Below, piece after piece: positions 37,182 to 46,200 of a DNA stretch of 64,000 nucleotides; the stretch's first letter is position 1; each line of letters begins with the position of its first letter. The position numbers were made by a program, and so were the translations under genes. The stretch comes from Terriglobales bacterium (GTDB lineage Bacteria; Acidobacteriota; Terriglobia; Terriglobales; Acidobacteriaceae): the NCBI GenBank assembly GCA_035573675.1, contig DATMAB010000017.1, positions 1 through 64,000 of the forward strand. Reading direction: 5' to 3'. A model generated the notes under the pieces. That model did no database searches. It was given only the letters and a program-made list of their open reading frames with translations, and was not told the origin of the DNA.

Positions 37182-39281
37182 TCACTGGCACGCCTCAATC
37201 GTCTGCGGTGGGTTGGCCGAAACGAACTGCTGTAGATAGAAGGTGATGTTGTACGTGTTGTCTCCAGACTGATTTGCGCAGCCAAAAGCCTGCTGTAATT
37301 GAATGTCCGTGAGACCGGTGCTTCCATGTAAAGCCTCGTGAAACAGGAGGCTTAGATTGGCGTCGTTGACCCCGCCTTGCGACAGATCAATAGCGCTGGG
37401 GCGGAAGAAGGTCTTAAGGGGCCCGCATCCCTCCGGGCGCCCCGTGCAAGTTGCAGCCACAGTTGTGGGGCTGAGGGCGAAGTGACGATCGACAGTCCGC
37501 CCGTCGAGTAGGGCGTTGTACCACTTCCAAGGCTCAAGGTTCCCGACTACCTTTCCGGTCGATCTCGTGCCGTCATAGAAGCCGGGCCGGGGGGAACTCA
37601 GCCAATCAGCGAAGTGGTTTTGGGTGATCGGGAAATTGTTCGCGTCTGTCACCTTATCGAAGACATAAGACTGGCAGGGTACGCAATCGTTTCTCATCTT
37701 GGAAATCAGCGCGTCCAGAGCGGCATAGATCGCCTCTCTCGGTCCCGCGCAATCGGGGTCGCCGCCGCAGGTCGGCAGCGGAGCGAGCTCTGTTGGCGGT
37801 GACGATTGAGACTGTTTGTTACCACCTCGATATCTGCCATCGCCGATCAGGTCCGAGTCGAAAACTTCAAGTGCAGCGGCGAGTGTTCTCACGTCCCCGA
37901 CGCCACCGGACAGGGCCCACAGATTTCCACCAAAGTGCGTAGATGCGTAGGTGACAGACCCAGCCACTAGATCGCCGACTTGCCCAACTGAGTCGATCCG
38001 CTGAAGCGTTCCGTTTTCCACGAACAAGCTTCCATCTACAGGGGCGGCAACTAGATCAAATGCCTCCACCCTTTGCCACACTGTTGACCCCGTCTGAAGA
38101 TTCAAGGCGGCCACGCCACTGAAGGCCCCTGCGACAAAGACCGTGTCGTTCTCCCCCAGCAGCATCTGGCCCACCGAGCCTACCGGGCTGTTGTATTGGA
38201 CACCGCTGGAGCCAAAGATGACTTCCGCCGCACTCGGCGTCACCCCCGCGAACAGCACGCCGCCCGTGCCGTCGGGAATGATGGCATTGCGCAGGCTGAA
38301 TTTCGGCATCGCCGCGTTCCAGTTCGTGCCGCTGCCCGTGATGGAATTCACCTGCGCCGTCGTCGAGGCGCCGCCCGAGGTAACCGACACCAGGTACACG
38401 GTCGAGGTGTACGTATAGGACGTTCCGCTGCCGTCCCACGGCACTGCGTTCCCGTCGTTGTCCACCTGCGGCGTGCAGGAGACGCTGCGGTTGGTGACAT
38501 TGGCCACCACCGGCACCCACAGCAGGCCGCCGCCGTCGATCACCAGTCCTCCGAAGCGGCTCACCTGATTGCTGGTGGTGGAATTCAGCGGGTCGCAGAT
38601 GGTGTAGGACTGGCCCGTCGTCGGGTTCACGTAATTGTTGCGGATGCCGGAGGTAGTGGTGCTGCTGGCCGGAAGCGTGACCGTGAACGAGGGCTGGCCG
38701 TTGGTGGGATCAAGCGCCACAACCTGCGCGGGAGCTGGGTTCACACCGGACGGCACCTGCAGAACGAACACCGTGCCATCGGGGTGCACGGCGTACTTGG
38801 TCGTGACCGCGCTAGGAGTCGCCGTACGCCAGGTTTCGGTGCCATCCTTGCTGACCGAAGACAGGTAGTTCTGGGTGTCGCTGGTGAAGGTGTTGAAGAC
38901 CAGCACACCACCACTGTTGTCTGCGGCGGCCGTCGCGATGTTCCGGCCGTCGTTGGGCCAGACCCACTTCTGCTGCCCATCGGCGGTGAACGCGCGCACC
39001 ACGCCCCGGACGCCGCCCGAGTTGGGCAGTTCCTCCACAAAGAAATCCGGCGTGGCGTCGTCCACCTTGCGCGACTGCACGATCTTGTTCACGTACTTGT
39101 CGCCCAGAGGCGGTGCCGCCCACCTGACCGTTCCGGCTGGCAGCGACTCCCCTGCAGCCAGGAAAATGACCTTCAGGTCGGCCTCGCCGCTGCGGTCACC
39201 CAGGAAGCCGCGGACCTTCCTCCGGGCTCTCAGCAATTCTCTCAAGAGTCCAGCAATAAACTCTTGACAACATAATTCCAC
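37182..39281 (-). CDS. Beta-propeller protein with a C-terminal HExxH zincin-like motif
   Basis: A 699-residue protein. About residues 60-480 hold PQQ-like repeats (GQQKWVWPNDGRNIATAA, QTGSTVWQRVEAFD). After a linker, the C-terminal 200 residues are distinct, with paired cysteines (CVPCQSYVFD) and SLLFHEALHGSTGLTD near residue 648. HEALH fits a zinc metallopeptidase site and resembles C-terminal effector domains seen on RHS-type proteins. There is no signal peptide at the annotated start, whose first 40 residues look unrelated to the rest. The N-terminus may therefore have been cut by the repeat-bearing insertion just upstream. Effector function is inference. Confidence 0.65.
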   Translation of the reverse strand: MELCCQEFIAGLLRELLRARRKVRGFLGDRSGEADLKVIFLAAGESLPAGTVRWAAPPLGDKYVNKIVQSRKVDDATPDFFVEELPNSGGVRGVVRAFTADGQQKWVWPNDGRNIATAAADNSGGVLVFNTFTSDTQNYLSSVSKDGTETWRTATPSAVTTKYAVHPDGTVFVLQVPSGVNPAPAQVVALDPTNGQPSFTVTLPASSTTTSGIRNNYVNPTTGQSYTICDPLNSTTSNQVSRFGGLVIDGGGLLWVPVVANVTNRSVSCTPQVDNDGNAVPWDGSGTSYTYTSTVYLVSVTSGGASTTAQVNSITGSGTNWNAAMPKFSLRNAIIPDGTGGVLFAGVTPSAAEVIFGSSGVQYNSPVGSVGQMLLGENDTVFVAGAFSGVAALNLQTGSTVWQRVEAFDLVAAPVDGSLFVENGTLQRIDSVGQVGDLVAGSVTYASTHFGGNLWALSGGVGDVRTLAAALEVFDSDLIGDGRYRGGNKQSQSSPPTELAPLPTCGGDPDCAGPREAIYAALDALISKMRNDCVPCQSYVFDKVTDANNFPITQNHFADWLSSPRPGFYDGTRSTGKVVGNLEPWKWYNALLDGRTVDRHFALSPTTVAATCTGRPEGCGPLKTFFRPSAIDLSQGGVNDANLSLLFHEALHGSTGLTDIQLQQAFGCANQSGDNTYNITFYLQQFVSANPPQTIEACQ

Positions 39282-39318
39282 AATGCTAATCTATACGCTG
39301 TGCACAATGCGCCGGGCT

Positions 39319-39414
39319 AAGTCATTTCTTATCACGATTTTGCCCCTAAGTTCTTTGAAATCACGATTTTGACCAGTCGCGATTCGGCAAGTCGTTTGTT
39401 ATGACGATTTTGCG
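39319..39414. repeat. Three 26-nt imperfect direct repeats, insertion-sequence-end-like
   Basis: Copies at 39319-39344, 39348-39373 and 39389-39414 share AAGT, a TTT core and ATCACGATTTTG (ATGACGATTTTG in the third). Multiple spaced copies of a transposase-site-like repeat are typical of IS21-family ends. No istA/istB gene is present, so this would be a solo remnant. A TTGACA box at 39264 with TAATCT 17 bases on could be an outward promoter, but the -10 is weak. A run of nine G follows at 39424. Confidence 0.5.
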
Positions 39415-39493
39415 CGAAATACCCGGGGGGGGGGAGGGGTTCCCGCTCCTGACACTGAGTCGTCTGTTATTCTGGAGCGGTCTACCGCCCGCC

Positions 39494-40357
39494 ATGAGAC
39501 GCATCCTTCTGGCTTCTGCTTTGCTCGCTGCTCTCAGACTGCCGCTATTCGCCGCCGACGTGAGCTGCGCTCCCGGCCGTCACGAAGTCGTGCAGGACCT
39601 CTGGGACGGCTACCGCATTTCGCTCGGTCCGGTCGCCGACGGTGAGCACGCCGGCCAGTGCCGCGCCATCGTCGTTTCCGCAACTGGCACGCTCGTGTTC
39701 GAGGCCTACGGCACGCAAGCGGCGCTCGAGCGCGCGAGTCAGCATGACGTCAACGAGGACGGCGCTCCGGATGTCGTGGTCAGCACCACGACCCAGTCGT
39801 CCTATTCCTACCACGTCCTGACGCTGGCTGATCCGCCGCGCGTCGTGGCCCAGTTCACCACCTCCGTCCCGTTGCATTTCGAAGACCGTGATGGCGACGG
39901 CCGCATCGAAATCTGGGCCCGCGACTTCGCTTTTCTCCGCTTCGACGACCTGCCGGCCGCGCTCACGCCTCAGCCGCTCATTATCTTCCGCCTGAAAGGC
40001 GAGACGCTGCACATGGTGAGCCAGGCCTTCTGGCCCGATTACGAGCAGGAGATCGCCCAGGCCAAGGGACGCATCTCCCGGGATGTCCTGGAAAAGTTCA
40101 TCGGCTCGCCCACCGCCGCTTCTGACGACGACCAGAAGCCCAAGGAACTCAGCCCGCACGAAAAGGAGGCAGTGACGGAGGTCAAAGCCGAAGCGCTGGG
40201 CATCGTGCTCGCCTACTTGTACGGAGGCCGCGGTCAGGAGGCCTGGAAAGCGCTCGACGAAATGTGGCCGCCGCTGGATAAGCCCCGCATCCGCCAGATG
40301 ATCCTCAAGGCCCGCACCGCCGGCATCCTCAGCGAGATCAACCGGCCCAAGAAATAG
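39494..40357 (+). CDS. Secreted protein with Asp-rich (EF-hand/dockerin-like) motifs
   Basis: About 287 residues starting at 39494, with a signal peptide (RRILLASALLAALRLPLFAA). Two acidic motifs, HDVNEDGAPDVVV and EDRDGDGRIEIW, resemble calcium-binding loops of FG-GAP/VCBS-like repeats. The C-terminal third is helical (LSPHEKEAVTEVKAEALGI). The family is not recognised. It is followed after four bases by the alpha/beta hydrolase gene, so they share an operon. Confidence 0.75.
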   Translation: MRRILLASALLAALRLPLFAADVSCAPGRHEVVQDLWDGYRISLGPVADGEHAGQCRAIVVSATGTLVFEAYGTQAALERASQHDVNEDGAPDVVVSTTTQSSYSYHVLTLADPPRVVAQFTTSVPLHFEDRDGDGRIEIWARDFAFLRFDDLPAALTPQPLIIFRLKGETLHMVSQAFWPDYEQEIAQAKGRISRDVLEKFIGSPTAASDDDQKPKELSPHEKEAVTEVKAEALGIVLAYLYGGRGQEAWKALDEMWPPLDKPRIRQMILKARTAGILSEINRPKK

Positions 40358-40361
40358 CGCG

Positions 40362-41255
40362 ATGGTCTCGCTCGACCAGTGGTTCGCTTCCGGCAGCCGC
40401 ATTCCCGTGTGGTTTCCAGCCGGCAGCGGCGGCACCCGCGGCTATGAAGTTTTTTGTCTGCGCCAGGGTTCCGGTCCGTGGATCACTTTTCTGCACGGCT
40501 TTCCCACCTGTTCCTGGGACTGGGCGCCGGTGGCGGAGCGGCTCCAGTCGCGTCACCGCCTGCTGCTGTTCGATTTCCTCGGCTTCGGCGATTCCGACAA
40601 GCCCGCGCGCCATGCCTACAGCCTCTTCGACCAGGCTTCCATCACGGAACAACTGTGGCGTCGCTTCGATGTTCCCGGCGCCGTCCTCGTCGCCCACGAT
40701 TACGGCGTCACCGTCGCGCAGGAACTGCTGGCCCGCCTTGCCGAGGGACGCCTTGCCGTTCGTCTCGAAGGACTGGTGCTGATGAACGGAGGCCTCTATC
40801 CTGAGGTGCATCGTCCATTGCGCATCCAGAAGCTATTGGCCGATCGGCTGCTGGGACCGCTGATGAACAGGTTCGTCAATGAGTCCACCTTCCGCCGGAA
40901 CTTCGCCTCGATTTTCACGCGGCAGCATCCGGTCGGCGAAGAAGAACTCAGGCAGCACTGGCAGGCTATCGTCCGCCGCGATGGCCTGCGCAACTACCAC
41001 CGCCTCATGCAGTACTGGCACGAGCGCCGCCGCTACCGCGACCGCTGGGTCGGGGCGCTGGAACAGACCCGCGTTCCGCTGCGCTTCCTCTGGGGCATGG
41101 AGGATCCCATCTCCGGCGCGCACATGGCCGCGGTCATTCGCCAGCGACTGCCGCGAGCCGAGTTCGTCCCTCTGGAAGGCGTGGGACACTATCCGCAGCT
41201 TGAGGTTCCGGACGTGGTGGCGGCCGGGATTGCCGCGCCCTTCAAAGGAACGTAA
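40362..41255 (+). CDS. Alpha/beta hydrolase with Asp nucleophile (epoxide hydrolase/dehalogenase-like)
   Basis: A 297-residue protein. The oxyanion region is FLHGFPTCSWDW. The nucleophile is in LVAHDYGVTVAQE, where Asp takes the place of the common Ser. The acid is near WGMEDPISGAHM and the histidine in EGVGHYPQLEVP. The HDYG nucleophile elbow points to haloalkane dehalogenase or epoxide hydrolase chemistry. The substrate is unknown. Confidence 0.88.
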   Translation: MVSLDQWFASGSRIPVWFPAGSGGTRGYEVFCLRQGSGPWITFLHGFPTCSWDWAPVAERLQSRHRLLLFDFLGFGDSDKPARHAYSLFDQASITEQLWRRFDVPGAVLVAHDYGVTVAQELLARLAEGRLAVRLEGLVLMNGGLYPEVHRPLRIQKLLADRLLGPLMNRFVNESTFRRNFASIFTRQHPVGEEELRQHWQAIVRRDGLRNYHRLMQYWHERRRYRDRWVGALEQTRVPLRFLWGMEDPISGAHMAAVIRQRLPRAEFVPLEGVGHYPQLEVPDVVAAGIAAPFKGT

Positions 41256-41355
41256 CCGGTTCGGCTGCGCGGCTTTGCGTCTGGCCACTCCACGCTCGAT
41301 GGCCGCATCTAAGTTTGAGTGCACTGATTCGCATTCTCTTCAGGAGGTAGGAGTT

Positions 41356-41883
41356 GTGAAACGCGCAATCCTTGCTTTGTTTCTCGTGAGTTCGCTGGCT
41401 GCCTTTGGTCAGGGAAAGGGCGCCAGTGGCGGCCGCCCGGCGGGTGCCGGCGCTCCGTCGCACAGCATGGGGCACTCCACCGACGTGGGCCGTCCCGCGG
41501 AGGTTGGAAAGCCGTCCACTGCAGGCCAGCCCTCGACGTCGCCCGGCACCGTGAGTTCCCAGGCGCATCAGCAGCGCGCCCTGACCGACGCACAGATCAA
41601 CAGCGGCTCTTTCAAAATGTTGCAGGAGAAGACCGGCATGTCCTCCGAGCAACTCCAGCAGCTCTATGCTTCCAGCGGGGCCAGGAATTACGGCCAGTTC
41701 GTTTCTGCCGTGGTCGTGTCGAAGAATCTCAACCTCGACACCAATGCCGTGCTCGAAGGCATGAAGACCAAGTCGCTGGGCAAGACGCTCAAAGACTTGG
41801 GCGTCGCCGAACAGACGGCCAACGCCGAGATCAAGAAGGCCAACCAGGAAATGAAGGCGGCCAACCGCAAGAAGTCCTCGTAA
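41356..41883 (+). CDS. Secreted low-complexity protein of unknown function
   Basis: About 175 residues from a GTG at 41356 with a strong AGGAGG site upstream. A signal peptide (KRAILALFLVSSLAAFG) is followed by a Gly/Pro/Ser-rich stretch (about 60 residues). A helical C-terminal half follows (SFKMLQEKTGMSSEQLQQLY, then AEIKKANQEMKAANRKK). No family is recognised. A rho-independent terminator follows its stop codon. Confidence 0.8.
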   Translation: MKRAILALFLVSSLAAFGQGKGASGGRPAGAGAPSHSMGHSTDVGRPAEVGKPSTAGQPSTSPGTVSSQAHQQRALTDAQINSGSFKMLQEKTGMSSEQLQQLYASSGARNYGQFVSAVVVSKNLNLDTNAVLEGMKTKSLGKTLKDLGVAEQTANAEIKKANQEMKAANRKKSS

Positions 41884-41900
41884 GTCCGTCCACTTGCGCC

Positions 41901-41937
41901 AGGCCCGGCTGCGGCCGGGCCTCCGTCTTTCTTTTCC
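41901..41937 (+). terminator. Rho-independent terminator
   Basis: A perfect AGGCCCGGC/GCCGGGCCT stem with a TGCG loop is followed by CCGTCTTTCTTTT. It ends the transcript of the secreted protein gene and insulates the Moco-riboswitch promoter downstream. Confidence 0.9.
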
Positions 41938-41961
41938 ATGTGAGCGCCCGGGCACATGACG

Positions 41962-42215
41962 TATAATCGTCGCGAGGTTTCCGATCGGCCGGGCCTGCGG
42001 CGTGCGCCATGGCCCGCCGACGGTTGTCCGCCGTGGCGGACACGAGGGTGCGGGTGGAAACGCCTGCGCCTCCCGTGCTTCCGGCGATATCACCGGATGC
42101 GCTTGGAAAGGAAACGCTCGCCGCTTCTCTCCGCGCGAGTCTTTTCCCCTCCCAAAGCATCCCAGAAGCAAAGGTTTTGGCTGAATGCTGATGGCTGAAT
42201 GCTGAAGGCTGTTTT
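41962..42215 (+). ncRNA. Molybdenum-cofactor (Moco) riboswitch leader of moaA
   Basis: A TATAAT box at 41962-41967 starts the leader. From about 41975 to 42114 it carries the Moco-RNA signature GCGCCTCCCGTGC, a CCGG-GATAT-CACCGG helix and GCGCTTGGAAAGG, as upstream of E. coli moaA. A possible intrinsic terminator hairpin, CTCGC (42117-42121) with GCGAG (42135-42139) and then TCTTTTCCCC, could be the expression platform. Units of seven bases (42181-42215) end just before the moaA start. The riboswitch class normally represses moa genes when Moco is abundant. Confidence 0.82.
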
Positions 42216-42219
42216 TCCC

Positions 42220-43209
42220 ATGCGCCTGCGCGACAAATTCGGACGCGCCATCACCGACCTGCGGATCTCCGTCACCGACCGCTGCAACTACCGTTGCGTC
42301 TATTGCCGCACCGGCAATGAAGGCGCGCTCTACGAAGAATTGCCGCTGGCCGACTACCTGCGCATGGTGCGCTTGTTCGTCGGGCTGGGCATCGAGAAGG
42401 TGCGTATCACGGGCGGCGAGCCGCTGCTGCGCCGCGACGTGGTCGAGTTCGTCCGCGAGTTGGCGTCCTTGCACACCCTCGACTGCCATCCGCTCGACCT
42501 GGCCATCACCACCAACGGACATCTTTTGGCGGAGATGGCGGAGCCGCTGAAGCGGGCCGGCTTGCGCCGCGTCACCGTGAGCATGGACGCCGTCGATGGC
42601 GAGAAGTTCGCGCGCATCACCCGCGTCTCCAACGGCTATTCCAGCGTGCTCGAGGGCGTGCGTGCCGCGCGCCGCGCGGGGCTCGATCCCGTCAAGGTCA
42701 ACTGTGTGCTGCTGCGCGGCTTCAACGACGACCAGATCGTGCCCTTTGCGCGCTTCGCCCGCGACGAGGGCGTCATCGTCCGCTTCATCGAGTTCATGCC
42801 GCTGGAAGAGGACCGCGTCTGGTCGCCGGAAATCGTGGTCACGTTGCGCGAGGTGCTGGAGCGCATCCGTGCGTTCCGGCCGCTGGTGGAGATGCCCCGC
42901 GCCTACAGCGAAACCGCGCGCCGCTTCACCTTCGACGACGGCGTGGGCGAGATCGGCATCATCGCCCCGGTCTCGGAGCCCTTCTGCGGGCACTGCTCGC
43001 GCGTGCGCATCACCTCCGACGGCAAGATCCGCACCTGCCTGTTCTCCCTCTTCGACCACGACCTCGCCGCGCGCATGCGTGCCGGCGCGAGCGACACCGA
43101 GCTTACTGATTACATTGTCTCTGTCGTGGAGAAGAAGGAAGCTCGCCACCATATTGGCGAGCCCGGCTTCGAGAAGCCCTCGCGCAGCATGGTTCACATC
43201 GGCGGGTGA
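42220..43209 (+). CDS. moaA: GTP 3',8-cyclase MoaA
   Basis: A 329-residue radical-SAM enzyme starting MRLRDKFGRAITDLRISVTD; an in-frame ATG 21 bases earlier is in the leader. It has the SAM [4Fe-4S] motif CNYRCVYC, the second cluster motif CGHCSRVRITSDGKIRTCL and the GGEPLLRRD loop. It makes cyclic pyranopterin precursor, the first step of molybdenum cofactor synthesis. Only moaA is present here; other moa genes must lie elsewhere. The Gly-Gly tail of MoaA is replaced by HIGG. Confidence 0.97.
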   Translation: MRLRDKFGRAITDLRISVTDRCNYRCVYCRTGNEGALYEELPLADYLRMVRLFVGLGIEKVRITGGEPLLRRDVVEFVRELASLHTLDCHPLDLAITTNGHLLAEMAEPLKRAGLRRVTVSMDAVDGEKFARITRVSNGYSSVLEGVRAARRAGLDPVKVNCVLLRGFNDDQIVPFARFARDEGVIVRFIEFMPLEEDRVWSPEIVVTLREVLERIRAFRPLVEMPRAYSETARRFTFDDGVGEIGIIAPVSEPFCGHCSRVRITSDGKIRTCLFSLFDHDLAARMRAGASDTELTDYIVSVVEKKEARHHIGEPGFEKPSRSMVHIGG

Positions 43210-43230
43210 AGAGGCACTCAGCATTCAGCC

Positions 43231-43270
43231 AAGAAAGAAGGGCGCGGCTGTCACCGCGCCCTTTCTTTCC
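43231..43270. terminator. Bidirectional terminator between moaA and the TonB receptor gene
   Basis: A GGGCGCGG/CCGCGCCC stem with a CTGTCA loop is flanked by A-rich sequence on the left and TTTCTTTCC on the right, so it can end both convergent transcripts. Confidence 0.88.
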
Positions 43271-43283
43271 TTGGCGACTGGTC

Positions 43284-46200
43284 TTAGAACGTGAACTTGG
43301 CCGAGAACTGTATGCTGCGCTGTCCACCGCCTCCTAGCACGGGATTTCCCAGCCCGACATCGGACGTCGCGAGAATGGGAAGGAAGCCCAGGCTGCGCCC
43401 GTTCGTAGGGTCGAGCCCGTTCGGTGCCGCGTCGGCAATGAACGCGGGCAGCAGAGGATTGGCGAAGTTTGGATGGTTGGTGAAATTGTAGAAGTCCGCC
43501 CGCAGCAGCAGATGGAGCCGCTCGGTCAGCCGCGTATCCTTGCTGACGGCGAGGTCGAAATTGCGATAGTCCGGACCGATCAGGGAGTTCCGGCCCAGGC
43601 TTCCGAAATGGCGCGTTCCCGGCACACAGAACGCCGCGCTGCCGTCTCCCAGCGGATCGAGCGTGCAGGGCACCTGGAAGGAAGTCAGGTTTAGGTACTG
43701 GAGTGGGTTGTCGGGGTTGTAGGTGACCGGGCCCACGAGGTCAGGCCGGCCGAAGAATTCGCCGCTGCCGTCGTAGTCGTCCAGGAAGTTGTAGTTCACG
43801 TGGAAGGGGTGTCCGCTCAGGAGCGTCAGTACCCCACTGATCTGCCAGCCTTCACCCAGCCGCCCGAGCCCCATCTTCGGCAGAGAGTAGATAGCGGACC
43901 ACACGAAGCGGTGGCGGGTATCAAAGTTGGAGTTGCCGCGGTCGGCGCGCGGATTGTTGCTGTCATTGGGTTGGGCGGCGTTGGGGACGAAGTCCTGTCC
44001 GTCGCTGGCGGTGTCGATGGAGTGCGACCACGTGTAGGAGACTTGCTGCGTCAATCCATGCCAATTCTGCTGCCTCAAACTCACCTGCAGCGCGTTGTAG
44101 CTTGAACTGGCCGAAGTTTCCAGTTGATTGACGTAGAACGGCGCGTTGGGCGCCAGCGCGCTCAGCGGCGTAGAAAAATTGCGCGGCACGATATCGATGA
44201 ATCCGTTCGCCAGGTCCGTGGCCGTGATGGTGGCTTGGTCCGGCTGGTTGATATCGCGGAAGCGGAACAGCTTGCGTCCCGCCGACCCCACGTACGCCAC
44301 CTGCAGCACGGTGCTGGGGAACAGCTCCTGTTCGAGGTTCAGGTTGTAGTTGTAGACATATGGCGTCCGAAGGCCGCGATCGACGGTAAAGGCATCCGTA
44401 GTGTCGGTCGAAAAGGTCGCCGGATCGAACACCGCCACGCCGGGAGCCAGCACCGCGGTCGGAGTGAAGGAGAAGAAGACCGGGTCGGGACCGATGGCGT
44501 TGTATGCCGGGCCGGCGTTGAACGAGTTGAACGGGATCTGTCCGGTAAAGAAGTCCTGCGAGAAGATGTCGTAGGCGACGCCGAAGCCGCCGCGCAGCAC
44601 AGTCTTGGCCTTGCCTCCGATATCCCAGGCGAAGCTGACGCGGGGGCTGAAGTTGTTGTGATCCTTTTCGTAGAGCTCACCCACCTGGACCAAGCCGACG
44701 GCAGGGTCATAGATGCTGAAGCGGTTCTGGTCTTCTCCGATCACGCCGAAATAGTCCCAGCGCAGACCCAGATTGACTGTGAAGTCGCGCCGCACCCGGA
44801 TGCTGTCCTGCACGTAAAGTGCGTGGGAGTTCTGGTGTGCCTCGCGGTCGGTGTTGCCGGACGGCAGAAAGCTGAAACCCGTGGGCATGCCGGCCAGAAA
44901 ATCCTGGAGTGAACCGAAGCTGATGCGTCCGCGGAAATGGAAGTCGTTGAACGAATCCACCGTTGTGCGGCGGAACTCGTAGCCGAACTTGATGTCGTGC
45001 CGATTGAACTTCCAGGAAAAGTTGTCAATGAACTGCCAGTTCGTGTCCTTGCGTCCGCGCGGGTTGGAGAATCCGGACGATCCGAGGGAGGCGAACCCGT
45101 CGCCGAACTGCATAGTCGGAAAGCCGAAATCGCGCGGGTCGGTGACGCCATTGTTCAATCCGATGCTGTCGTTCGGATTGCCGAAAACCGCCGCGTCTTC
45201 CGCCAGGAAGTCCTGTGAGTATCGGTTCCAGCCGAACCGCGCCTCATTCACCTGGGTGGAGGAGAAGACGTGCACAAAGCTGATGGAAACCAGTTGCGCG
45301 CGGATGGGCGACACCGTGTTCGTTCCCGGCAGATTGTTGCCGCCGGCCAGGCCCAGCGGAAAGCTCTGGTTGCTGTTGCCGAAGAAATACCGCCCGCTCA
45401 GATGATTGTTCTCATTGAAAGTGTGGTCTAGCTTGATGATGAAGCTGTCGGCATCGTTGGAGGCGGCCGCCGTGGAAACCGAATTGGGGCTGCCCGCCAG
45501 GTTGGCTGCGGGCCAGACATCCTGACCTCCGGAGCAACCGCCAGTGCTTTGGCAAAAGTTGAAAAGGTTCAGTATCACGGGATTGACCACGCCTCCCGGC
45601 TGTGCGGTGACACAGTCGAAGATGCTGCCTGTGGCACACTCGGGCGCCGGGCCGCCCAGGCCCCGAATCGCGCCGAAGGCATCGGCGAAATCGGCCAGCG
45701 TGGGCACGTTGTTCAGCGAGTCGATACCCAGCCGTTCCCGCTGACCTTCATAAGCCCCGTAAAAAAACGTCTTGTCCTTGACGATAGGACCGCCGATGGA
45801 GGCTCCGAACTGGTTGTTGTGGAACTTGTTCTTTGAGCCTACCGTGTTGAAAAAGTTGCGGGCGTTCAGATTGTCGTTTCGAAAATACTCGAACACGCTG
45901 CCGTGGAATTCGTTGGTCCCGCTCTTGGTGACGATGTTGACGACCGAGCCGGAGTTCCGCCCATACTCGGGTTCGAAATTGGAAAGCACTCGCAACTCGG
46001 CGATTACCTCGATGGGCAGCACCGTGCCCGGCGTACCGAATACCCCACCTTGGTTGATGGCGGGCAGATTTCGATACCCGTCGTTCATGTCCGTGCCATC
46101 GAGCAGGAAGTTGTTGGACCGCCCGCGGTTGCCGTTCACGCTGAAGAGCCCGAACGATCCCGGCGAGTCCCCGCCTCCGTTCGGTTCGCCCGCCGCACCC

